Assembly: GCA_945885475.1 (NCBI GenBank)
Contig: CAMCYR010000003.1
Span: forward strand, 1-64,000
Origin: Chitinophaga pinensis
GTDB lineage: Bacteria > Bacteroidota > Bacteroidia > 2-12-FULL-35-15
Length of the DNA stretch: 64,000 bases
Direction: 5' to 3'
The notes beneath the pieces are model-generated. The model was given only the letters and a program-made list of their open reading frames with translations, had not been told where the DNA came from and made no database searches. Positions 1 through 8,475 of the stretch are shown here, piece after piece. The translations under genes were made by a program, and so were the position numbers. How positions within the stretch are numbered: the stretch's first letter is position 1; each line of letters starts with the position of its first letter.

Positions 1-3000
1 GTTCCTGTTACGGTATAGGTTGTAGTCGTTAAAGGAGTAACAGATATAATTGCTGTTGAGGCACCTGTATTCCAGCTATAAGACGTTGCTCCAGAAGCTG
101 TTATTGTAACAGGATCAGTTGCACATATCGTTGTTGCTGAAGCAGAAACGGCTACAACCGGCAATGGATTAACTGTAATTGTAGCAACACTAGAATTTGA
201 TGATGCACATACTCCGCTTTGAACAACTGCACGGTAAGAAGTTGTTGCTGTTAAATTTAAATACGACTGTGATGTTGTAACATTTGCTATATCATGAATA
301 TCACTTGCAAAATTATCTATCGAATATTGCCACTTTACTATTGTACCTGTTTGGCCACTTAAAGAAAGTGTTCCACTGTTTGATCCCGAACAAACTGTTG
401 CACTGGAAGAAATACTTCCGCCAACGCTAGCACTAAGTGGCGCATCTGAAGAGGTAATTGCTATTGCAGACGTTCCGCCAATAGGATTAACAGTATTCGC
501 ACCACTCGGCCAAACTCCATCTGAATCTATAAAAGGGCAGCCAGCAATATTTCCAGTAGAAAAATCACGTTGTTCAATTCTCTTAATGCCATTTGCATTT
601 GTGTTTGGAATCACCAATCCATATGCACCGGAGACAGCTTGTACACTTGTACCATAAAATGATGCATAACTATTTGCTGTTGTATTTGCTGTTCCGTCTG
701 ACTCAACAAACGTTCCTGATAGTGGACGACCAGTTCCTGCAACGTTATCATATACAAATACAAAGTTTTTATCTATGGCACTTGAATTACCTCTTAAACC
801 TGTACCATTATTTGCTCCTGCAGCGGCAACAAGGTTAATAATTTTTGCAGAGTTTGTTGTTGTAGGCTGATATGCTATTGTTGTTCCGCTTGCGCCATCA
901 TTCATATTTATACGAATGAAAACATTATTTCCTGGCGTAAATCTAGAGTTGCCAGTTGGTTCAACAACAAACCATCCTGTATAAGAACCGGAAGCATTTG
1001 CTGTAAAGCTTCCGAAATTTCCTGCTGAACTTAAACTTCCTCCTGAAGAACGCACAAAACTTCCAGAAGTAGGAAAGATACAATTACCTGCACCATTCGA
1101 AGTAATCGGATCGGTGCTTAATACAAGTCCTGTAAAATAATTATATGTTGCATTCGCATTAAGATTTGTTAAAGTAAGTAAACAAGCATATGGAATACGA
1201 TTTGAATTTGTTCCATTTACACCTTGCATATATTGAGGTAAAAGAACTTCCGTGATTGTAGGTTGTGTGGTTACAGTTCCTGTTACAGAAATAGTTGCCG
1301 GAGAACCCGTTGCACCTGCACTTGCAATAGTTATTGTTCCAGCATATGTACCTGCAGTAACTCCTGTTAAACGAACTGAAATTGTTTTTGAAACACTTGC
1401 TGTAGAATAAGTCAGTGAACTTTGACCTGCCGTAGCAAATCCATCATCAGAATATTCATATCCACTAACCGCACTTACTGTTAAATTCGCAGTGAGATAG
1501 GAACCCGTAAGTGTAAATGTCTGCGCAGGTGAAGGTGCTCCTGTATTAGCACTAAATGCTCCCCCAGGGCTGAGTGTACCAACAGATATGATGGGTACAG
1601 GATCGCTAACTGTTCCATTAAGAGATATCGTTGATGGAGAATTTGTTGCACCTGTGCTTACTATATTAGCTGTTCCGTTATATGTTCCGACAGCTACTCC
1701 TGTTAAACGAACAGAAATTGTTTTTGAAACACTTGCTGCAGAATAAGAAAGTGAACTTTGTCCTGCAGTTGCAAACCCATCATCTGAATATTCATATCCA
1801 CTTACAGCACTAACTGTTAAATTTGAAATAAGATTAAAACCTGAAAGAGCAAATGTTTTTGCAGAAGAAGGTGTTCCTGTAAGAGCCGAAAAACTTCCTG
1901 CTGGACTTAATGCGCCAACTGTAATTGTTGGTGTTGTGCTTAAAGTGGAAGTTCCATAAATTGTAACATCATCTAATCTGAATGTTCCACCAGACGACGC
2001 ACCTGCTGTTAAGTCAGCACGTTGAGTGCCGTAAGGATAAATTCTGAAAGTTACAGTGCCTGAAATTGCTGAAGAAAAATCTACAAAATCCCAAGTAGCA
2101 ACAGTACCTGTAGTTGGCGAAACAGGTGCACTACCCCACGAAGTTGATGAAGCAAATCCATCTGTACTATAACGAACTTCTAACTGATTAGGAGCAGAAT
2201 TACTTGCCTGACGGAAAAAAGAAAGAGAGTTAATATTTAATTGATAGCCTGAATTTGCTGCAACAGAAAATTCGATATAGGAGTTATTATTAACTGCAGC
2301 TGTAGCATTGAGAGTTGTTGAATTAAAAACATTGCCTGTGGCATTACAAGTAATTGTATTTCTTGATAAAGCTACTCCTGTTGCATTTACAGAAACTGTA
2401 GGCGTATTTCCATTTGTAGGACATGCAGAGGTTCCTGTAAACGTATTAACATATAGCGTTGCATTAGGAGTTGCACTTACTTCTGAACCTGCAGACCAGG
2501 TAGTTCCATTTCGCGTAAACAATTTGAAAGAATATGTTGCTCCATTTGTAAGTCCTGTTATTAATTGTGGAGATGTACTTCCTTTATAAACTACAAATCC
2601 ATTTCCTAAAGCTGTTCCGCTGTTGTAAATGAGATTTGCTGTATATGCGCTTCCATCGCCGGATGGTGTTCCTGTGTTCGGAGCTGGAGCGACAACAATC
2701 ATCACTTCATTATAACAACCTGTCGGATTTGTCCAGTTCACACTTACTTCTCCTGAATTACCTGTTGCTGTTGCTGCTCCGGCTGTTATATTTACTGGAC
2801 TTGCATTTATGATAGTTTGAGAACCACCTGCTGTGAAGGATGAGCCTGTTGGTGTACCCGTCGCAAAAGTTAAACTACCTGAAGATATTGCTTGTACATT
2901 AATAGTGTTTGCTGAAACTGCAGAACAAGGCAAATCACAAGTAACAAATAAATAACCTGTTCCTATTGAAAACGATTGAGTCAAGAATGAAAATGCTTGT

Positions 3001-4469
3001 GCCCCTGCTCCTAAAGAAGTTGTTTTAGTAGCAAGCAATGTTGCTGTTCCCGAATTGAATGTTGTACTTGTTTGATACCATAATTTCAGATTAGTTAAAT
3101 CTGTTGAGGAATATGAACCTGCTGTTGTAAAACTTGCACTGTTTAAAGTAGCGGCTGTAGTACTAACTGTCACATCTGTTCGATATAAAATAGCATTCGT
3201 TGTATTCTGACTTATGTTTCCAGAAGAGATTGTTCCATTTGCAAGTGCAATAGTTGGAACGGCTGCAGTAATTGTTTGGTTTCCACCTGCAGAAATAGAA
3301 CCTGTAAGAGTTCCGCTTGCAAATGTTAAAGTAGGAGATGCATTTACATTAAATTTATTTCCTGCCGTTGCTCCTGAGGCAATTGAAGATGTAATCCAGA
3401 GGTATCCGGTTGAGCCACTGTTAATAGCAGTAGCGAGCGAGCTGAATGTAACAGTTGAACCGGAAGCAACTCCTACTTGTGTTGTTCCTATTTGTGTAGC
3501 AGAACTAAACGTATTTGATGTTGCATTGTAATACAATTTAAAATTTGTAATGTCACTTGCAGCATAAGCACCCCCGCCATTTCCGGTAACAAAAGCCAAG
3601 GTATTTAAAGTTGTGTTAGAAGTAGTAACTGCTACCTGAAAATTAGAAATAGGTTGATCAACAGAGCCCTGTAATAAATTACCTGCTGTAATTTGTGAAG
3701 GGGATGATAGAGCAATGGAAGGAACAGGTGCGGTATATGTTGTAATTGAAATGTTATCTATTCCAACACCTTTACTAGAGCTACTTCCGGAAGGCCTCCA
3801 AGTAATCCATCTAATTTGATAGACCGAGCTTGCAGTTAAACCAGTAAGGTTATAAGATAGCGTTGTTGGCGTATAGGTTGTTACAGCACCAAAAGTTAAT
3901 GCAGAACCACTAATTGTTGTAAAGGAACCTGTTGTTCCTAATCTATATTGTAAAGCAATTCCGAAATCCTGAGTTGTTGTTCCTCCATTAATTAATTCTA
4001 ATTGGTAGGCAACTGTTATGGCAGTTGCTGTTCCTGTATTAATTGCTAAAGCAATTGTGTTTGTGCCATTTGTTGTATTACTTGATTGTTGTATGTATGC
4101 TCTTGCATTCGAACTTACAGCATATCCATATACATTCCCACCTGTCTGCGATGCAGTAGCTGCTGTTACTGCTGCATTCCCTGCAGGAGCGGCCGTTTCA
4201 GCAGCAGACTGAGTTGCTCTTAGCGCTCCAGATGTCCATGCAGCCATCCCTGCAGGCATAGAAGTGAAGGTTGCAGTTCCAAAATTTTGAGTGTAGGGTA
4301 ATGTTTGTGCTGTTGGATTTGTTTGCCCCAAGCAAACACTCCAATAACCTGTCAATAAAAACAAAACCAGCGCAAAAGATAAAGCGTTCCAGCCTTTTTT
4401 AAGATTTTTTTTAATAGTATTCTTTTCAGTTAAAAACTGAATCATTTCTTTTGAATAAATTTTCTCCAT
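1..4469 (-). CDS. Giant secreted repeat protein with Ig-like domains (3' end outside window)
   Basis: At least 1489 codons are open on the minus strand from an ATG at 4469 to the left edge. The N-terminus has a basic stretch, a hydrophobic segment and a Cys-Leu-Gly-Gln end, so it reads as a Sec signal peptide with a long n-region; an internal Met ten codons in is an alternative start. The rest is Thr/Ser/Gly-rich and modular: a jelly-roll-like N-terminal part, Fn3-like stretches, two near-identical 112-residue modules (1273-1944), a lamin-tail-like stretch (about 550-1260) and, at the edge, Ig-like repeats of the Cytophaga type (TICATDPVTITASGATSY, then TTTTYTVTG). Proteins of this build are normally exported by the type IX system and end in a sorting domain, which would lie beyond the window. 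The ligand cannot be named; adhesion or polymer binding is inference. Confidence 0.85.
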   Translation of the reverse strand, partial: MEKIYSKEMIQFLTEKNTIKKNLKKGWNALSFALVLFLLTGYWSVCLGQTNPTAQTLPYTQNFGTATFTSMPAGMAAWTSGALRATQSAAETAAPAGNAAVTAATASQTGGNVYGYAVSSNARAYIQQSSNTTNGTNTIALAINTGTATAITVAYQLELINGGTTTQDFGIALQYRLGTTGSFTTISGSALTFGAVTTYTPTTLSYNLTGLTASSVYQIRWITWRPSGSSSSKGVGIDNISITTYTAPVPSIALSSPSQITAGNLLQGSVDQPISNFQVAVTTSNTTLNTLAFVTGNGGGAYAASDITNFKLYYNATSNTFSSATQIGTTQVGVASGSTVTFSSLATAINSGSTGYLWITSSIASGATAGNKFNVNASPTLTFASGTLTGSISAGGNQTITAAVPTIALANGTISSGNISQNTTNAILYRTDVTVSTTAATLNSASFTTAGSYSSTDLTNLKLWYQTSTTFNSGTATLLATKTTSLGAGAQAFSFLTQSFSIGTGYLFVTCDLPCSAVSANTINVQAISSGSLTFATGTPTGSSFTAGGSQTIINASPVNITAGAATATGNSGEVSVNWTNPTGCYNEVMIVVAPAPNTGTPSGDGSAYTANLIYNSGTALGNGFVVYKGSTSPQLITGLTNGATYSFKLFTRNGTTWSAGSEVSATPNATLYVNTFTGTSACPTNGNTPTVSVNATGVALSRNTITCNATGNVFNSTTLNATAAVNNNSYIEFSVAANSGYQLNINSLSFFRQASNSAPNQLEVRYSTDGFASSTSWGSAPVSPTTGTVATWDFVDFSSAISGTVTFRIYPYGTQRADLTAGASSGGTFRLDDVTIYGTSTLSTTPTITVGALSPAGSFSALTGTPSSAKTFALSGFNLISNLTVSAVSGYEYSDDGFATAGQSSLSYSAASVSKTISVRLTGVAVGTYNGTANIVSTGATNSPSTISLNGTVSDPVPIISVGTLSPGGAFSANTGAPSPAQTFTLTGSYLTANLTVSAVSGYEYSDDGFATAGQSSLTYSTASVSKTISVRLTGVTAGTYAGTITIASAGATGSPATISVTGTVTTQPTITEVLLPQYMQGVNGTNSNRIPYACLLTLTNLNANATYNYFTGLVLSTDPITSNGAGNCIFPTSGSFVRSSGGSLSSAGNFGSFTANASGSYTGWFVVEPTGNSRFTPGNNVFIRINMNDGASGTTIAYQPTTTNSAKIINLVAAAGANNGTGLRGNSSAIDKNFVFVYDNVAGTGRPLSGTFVESDGTANTTANSYASFYGTSVQAVSGAYGLVIPNTNANGIKRIEQRDFSTGNIAGCPFIDSDGVWPSGANTVNPIGGTSAIAITSSDAPLSASVGGSISSSATVCSGSNSGTLSLSGQTGTIVKWQYSIDNFASDIHDIANVTTSQSYLNLTATTSYRAVVQSGVCASSNSSVATITVNPLPVVAVSASATTICATDPVTITASGATSYSWNTGASTAIISVTPLTTTTYTVTG
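1273..1944 (-). repeat. Two tandem 336-bp in-frame repeats
   Basis: Copies at about 1273-1608 and 1609-1944. The offset is exactly 336 bp (112 codons) measured at two anchor points: the ACnGTTCC motif at 1273 and 1609, and the GAATATTCATATCCA motif at 1450 and 1786. Both encode the motif VSGYEYSDDGFATAGQSSL followed by VSKTISVRLTG. The length is a multiple of three, so copy number can change by recombination without breaking the frame. Confidence 0.85.
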
Positions 4470-4994
4470 TACAAATTGTCGCAAAAGCGTTTAGGGTTAA
4501 ACAAACCGGAAACTAAAAACGATACCGTGGTTTCAGAATATTCTTAGGACAAGAATTTTCTTCTAGGATAATCACTGTTATCAAAAAATAATTTCACTAT
4601 ATCTTTGAATAAAAATATATTTTCAGCAAATGTCTTTGAAAGAAATAATTAGATGATTATTCGAAAATTAAAATACCGTTAAGCTTTTATAGGATATGTA
4701 AAAATAAAGCTTCATTCATTGAATTTTATTATACTGGTATTTTAACACATTACAGAAATTAACTTATCAAACAATAGCACAGTAAAGTACAGCAAAGTGA
4801 TAAATGCTTTTGTTTAATTAAAAAAGACTTGCTTTTGAAAATAGTAAAAACTATCAAAAATAATTAATCTATTATTTTTCTTTAAAATATTCTTTCGTAA
4901 ACATCTGGATTGAGTTTTTAAATAATACAAATCCTAGAGGGAGAGTAAATCGATACTTCAATTTATTAATAGATTCATACTTATTGAAAACGAA
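4470..4994. other. Intergenic stretch without a supported gene
   Basis: About 525 bp of very AT-rich sequence between the giant repeat protein and the receiver gene. On the minus strand, roughly 40 codons without a stop follow the receiver gene's stop codon (about 4875-4990), but they have no good start and no family I recognise. One match to the Bacteroidota -7 element lies on the minus strand at 4855-4862 (TATTTTTG) without a convincing -33 element. It would give a leader of nearly 400 nt. Confidence 0.5.
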
Positions 4995-5378
4995 TCAGGC
5001 GGCCTTCTCCTCTATTAACTGATTGATCATCGTCAATAAATAGTCAAAGCGGATTGGTTTGGAAGCAAATTGATCTGCACCAGAAGACATTGCATAAAGC
5101 ACTTTATAATCATCCGTTACAGCTGTTAAAAATATAAATGGAATTCGGTAGAACTGCTCTATATTCCGAATTGCTTTACACATTTCTATACCATCCATTT
5201 CTGGCATTAATATATCTGATATGATCAACTGGGGCAACTCTGCTATCGCTTGTTGTATACCTTCCAACCCATTATTTGCAACAACAACTGTAAATCCTTT
5301 TTTACGGAAATTATAAGAGAGGAACTCTAAAATATCCGGTTCATCGTCAACTAGTAGTATCTTCATATTTGTATTCAT
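4995..5378 (-). CDS. Stand-alone response-regulator receiver domain (CheY-like)
   Basis: 127 residues forming one receiver domain with no output domain. The acidic pair is D11/D12, the phosphoacceptor D55 (in SDILMPEMDG), the switch Thr T85 and the conserved Lys K107 (followed by Pro). Start alternatives are M1 and M5. Its opening (KILLVDDEPDILEFLSYN) is identical over 18 residues to the receiver of the PhoB-like regulator at 11510, about 6 kb away, while the remainder diverges, so the two are paralogues. Possible roles are a phosphate sink, a competitor for the same kinase, or a partner of an unlinked kinase. It lies downstream of the beta-helix protein on the same strand but after that gene's terminator. 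Confidence 0.9.
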   Translation of the reverse strand: MNTNMKILLVDDEPDILEFLSYNFRKKGFTVVVANNGLEGIQQAIAELPQLIISDILMPEMDGIEMCKAIRNIEQFYRIPFIFLTAVTDDYKVLYAMSSGADQFASKPIRFDYLLTMINQLIEEKAA

Positions 5379-5454
5379 ACTATTATTTTCAACAAAATTA
5401 AAGCATCAATGCATCGTATATTTTTAGTTTATGTTACTAAATTGTTATCATGGA

Positions 5455-5491
5455 TAAAAAAAAGCACCCGCTTCAAAAGAACGGGTGCTTT
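5455..5491 (-). terminator. Rho-independent terminator of the T9SS beta-helix gene
   Basis: Perfect 10-bp arms (AAAGCACCCG at 5461-5470 and CGGGTGCTTT at 5482-5491) with an 11-nt loop. On the minus strand they are followed by a T run. The hairpin lies 25 nt after the stop codon of the upstream gene. Confidence 0.85.
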
Positions 5492-5515
5492 GACAATCAA
5501 ATTAAATCAAACTTG

Positions 5516-8242
5516 TTATTTAACAACAACCATTTTCAATGTTTTCTTCGCTTTGTTTGAAACAATAGCTGTAAAATATATACCTGCATCTAAATTAGAA
5601 GCGTCAACTTTTAAAGTAGTCATTCCTGCAGCCATTTGTCCCTCAAACACATTCGCAACTACTTTACCAGTAATGTCATAAACAAATACTGAAATGTTTG
5701 TCGCTTCGTTTAAGTTTACATCAATAGTTGCTTCCTGATTAACAGGGTTTGGATATAAATTCACACCTGCAATTGTTTGAATTTCTTCAATTCCAACTGA
5801 CAAAGTAGTACTGAATGTAATTGTATCGGCACAAGTACCATTTGTTGCAATCAACGTAACGTTATATGTTCCATTTGATGCATATGCATGAACAGGAGCT
5901 GTTGCTGATGAACTTGAAAAGTCACCAAAATCCCATGAATAAGAAGTTGCACCAGTAGATGTATTAGAGAAAGTAACATTAAATCCTGTTGTAGAAGCAA
6001 CGGCAGCAGTAGCTGTTGGAACAGGACTTACTGTTACTACTGTATTTGAAGATGTACCAACACCATCACAGGCAACTGCATTTGTTGTTGTTACATTGTA
6101 AGAACCAGCAGCAGTTACAACAATTGCTTGCGTTGTTTGTCCACCGGGACTCCATAAATATGTATCAGAAGTTCCAGCTGTTAATGTAACAGATTGTCCT
6201 GCACAAAGTGAAGTTGATCCTGTAACTGCAATTGTTGGAAGTGGAGAACTACTCACATTCACATTGACAGGAGCTGAAGTAGAAGAACACGAGTTCGTAT
6301 CTGTCTTAGTAACAGTGTAACTTCCTGTGGAAGATACCGTGATCGCATCTGTAGTAGCACTTCCCGGAGTCCATAAATTCCCACCCGTATAACTGGATGT
6401 TAATGTAACTGAATCCCCAGTACAGAAAGAAGTCGAACCACTAGCTGTAATTATAGGTAATGAAGGCAAAGCATTAACTGTTATTGCAGTAATTGCAGAA
6501 GTCCCAACACAACCGTTTACATCCGTAACAGAAACCGCTTGATTTCCCGAAGTTGAAATAACTGCAGAAGAAGTTGATGCTCCACTAGACCAGTTATAAG
6601 ATGCAAATGAACCTGTAGATAATGTTACTGATCCACCAGCACAAAAAGTAGTTGCACCACTAGCTGTTACTATTGGAGCTGGCAAAGTGTTTACTACAAC
6701 AGCTATCGGAGAAGTTGTAACGACACATCCTGCCGCATTTGTTACAGTAACAGAATAGTTACCTGATGCAGTAACATTAATTGAAGAGGATGTAGCAGAT
6801 GTATTCCATACATTTCCAGATGTTGAATCTGAAACTAAAGTAACTGAACCACCAGCACAAAAAGTAGTTGGTCCACTTGGCGTTACATTCACAGCTAAAT
6901 AATTAATTCCAGCTGTAGTATAAGGAGTGTTTTGAGGATTAAAATTTGACCAACATTTTGTCCAATCGTTTGTGTCATCAAAAGCACCACGGTAGGTTGT
7001 TGGTGTAAAAAATGGGTCAGTTAAATTCGGACTAGAGAAACTAGCACCTGCCATAGCAGGAGAAGCTGCTTGCAAAAGAAGATTTGGATTTGTATAGTTA
7101 TATGGATTTACAGCCATGATATCCAAGCTATTTGGCAAAGTTGAATTTCCATTTGCAGGAAAATTGAACCATCCTAAGACTGAATTATACGGTGCACCCC
7201 ATGTAATCGTTAAACCTGCTGAATCGATTAGTTGTGGGCAACCAGCAATAATATTATTCTTAAATTGAAGCGAATTAAATTTTGCATTGTTTGCAGCAAT
7301 GTCAGATTCTAATTTTACTCCAACAGGAAATCCTGCAAAAATAGAATTATACGCACATTGAGAAGTAGCCTTTTTAAAATGGACACCTCTACCGTGGTTA
7401 CCATTTATTGTAGTTGACGCAGCACGCTTTGGACCGTAAAAAGTAACGTTCGACCAAATTGCGCGTGTCAATGGAGCATTAGTTGTTCCGCCTGCGTCAT
7501 TATCTGTTTCAAAACCATTGGACCTAGAAACGTCAGCTACTGATGAATCACTTACTGCAACAGCAAACTGAACTCTTCCTGTAAAACCATAGTCTGTGTC
7601 AAAATTGTCATCCACACCTCTGTAAGAAATCAAGTGTTTACAATTTACTGTTCCACCAAACCATTCAAAAGAATCATCACCACCATGACTAACTTGTACA
7701 TAGTCAATTGTAGTTCCCAATCCAACACCACCCATTGTTAAACCATTTGTTTCGTTGTTGGGCAAGTATGCAATCCCGGCATACTCAATACGAACATAAC
7801 GAATGATTCCAGAGTTGTCGTTTGGATCAGTACCACCATACAATCCTTTTACAGCATCAATGCCACCTTCAGCTAAACGAGAACCGGCGGGGTCGTTAAT
7901 TGTAGATTTTCCACAAACGATAATTCCACCCCAATCACCAGGGGCTCTTGAACCTGCTGGCTGGAAAGAAGTAAATACAATTGGCTCCGTTTGAGTTCCA
8001 TCTGCAATAATTTTTGCACCCCGAGTGATAACAAGCGTAGATGCATTTCCTTTAATCAATGTTCCTGGTTCAATTGTTAATGTTGCATTACTTGTAACGT
8101 AAACAAATCCACCTGTCAACAAATAAATGTTATTTTTTGTCCAAGTGGTATTTGTGGTAATATCACCAGAAACTGCAATTTGAGCATTTGTACTGAATAT
8201 TCCACCCAGTAACATGGCGCTCATTAGTAAAATTTTTTTCAT
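5516..8242 (-). CDS. T9SS-secreted protein: beta-helix-like domain, four Ig-like repeats, PKD, type A sorting domain
   Basis: 908 residues from the ATG at 8242, chosen because it begins directly with a signal peptide (MKKILLMSAMLLGG, cleavage after Ala20). An upstream in-frame ATG would add 21 unlikely residues. Residues about 25-450 look like the parallel beta-helix/pectate-lyase-like family often found in Bacteroidota (TIEPGTLIKG, GDWGGIIV). Four Ig-like repeats of about 75 residues follow, each opening with a FCAGGSVTL-type motif. Then come a PKD domain (YSWDFGDF) and a C-terminal type IX sorting domain with the YPNP motif, ending in KTLKMVVVK. The protein is therefore predicted to be exported to the surface or medium. 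It lies downstream of a TonB-dependent receptor on the same strand, so it may act with it in nutrient capture; the substrate is unknown. Confidence 0.9.
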   Translation of the reverse strand: MKKILLMSAMLLGGIFSTNAQIAVSGDITTNTTWTKNNIYLLTGGFVYVTSNATLTIEPGTLIKGNASTLVITRGAKIIADGTQTEPIVFTSFQPAGSRAPGDWGGIIVCGKSTINDPAGSRLAEGGIDAVKGLYGGTDPNDNSGIIRYVRIEYAGIAYLPNNETNGLTMGGVGLGTTIDYVQVSHGGDDSFEWFGGTVNCKHLISYRGVDDNFDTDYGFTGRVQFAVAVSDSSVADVSRSNGFETDNDAGGTTNAPLTRAIWSNVTFYGPKRAASTTINGNHGRGVHFKKATSQCAYNSIFAGFPVGVKLESDIAANNAKFNSLQFKNNIIAGCPQLIDSAGLTITWGAPYNSVLGWFNFPANGNSTLPNSLDIMAVNPYNYTNPNLLLQAASPAMAGASFSSPNLTDPFFTPTTYRGAFDDTNDWTKCWSNFNPQNTPYTTAGINYLAVNVTPSGPTTFCAGGSVTLVSDSTSGNVWNTSATSSSINVTASGNYSVTVTNAAGCVVTTSPIAVVVNTLPAPIVTASGATTFCAGGSVTLSTGSFASYNWSSGASTSSAVISTSGNQAVSVTDVNGCVGTSAITAITVNALPSLPIITASGSTSFCTGDSVTLTSSYTGGNLWTPGSATTDAITVSSTGSYTVTKTDTNSCSSTSAPVNVNVSSSPLPTIAVTGSTSLCAGQSVTLTAGTSDTYLWSPGGQTTQAIVVTAAGSYNVTTTNAVACDGVGTSSNTVVTVSPVPTATAAVASTTGFNVTFSNTSTGATSYSWDFGDFSSSSATAPVHAYASNGTYNVTLIATNGTCADTITFSTTLSVGIEEIQTIAGVNLYPNPVNQEATIDVNLNEATNISVFVYDITGKVVANVFEGQMAAGMTTLKVDASNLDAGIYFTAIVSNKAKKTLKMVVVK

Positions 8243-8475
8243 ATTATAATATTTAAATTTTTTTACCGTGTTTGAGGGAAGCGGCATTACCCGTTTTAAT
8301 AACAATAAAGGCAGTACTAAAACGATGTAAAAGTAGATGCACTATCTTATGTGATTGTTATCTCCACTTTATTAATAAGTAAATCTTAATTTAACAAAAA
8401 GTTAAGAGACAGTGAATTTTACATTGCCAAAAAAGTAAGCCATTCGAGCAGAAATGACTTTTAAAGAAATAATAT

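Noticed and set aside
593-4212. Several plus-strand open frames of 64-105 codons opposite the giant repeat protein
   Set aside because: They are antisense to a clearly coding repetitive frame, rich in Val/Pro/Ala as expected from reading Thr/Ser codons backwards, and have no independent support.
4875-4990. About 40 open codons on the minus strand directly after the receiver gene
   Set aside because: No usable start, no recognisable motif, and the length is within chance for such AT-rich DNA.
5409-5681. Plus-strand open frame across the receiver/beta-helix gap
   Set aside because: It overlaps the T9SS sorting domain antisense and a terminator; no coding signs.
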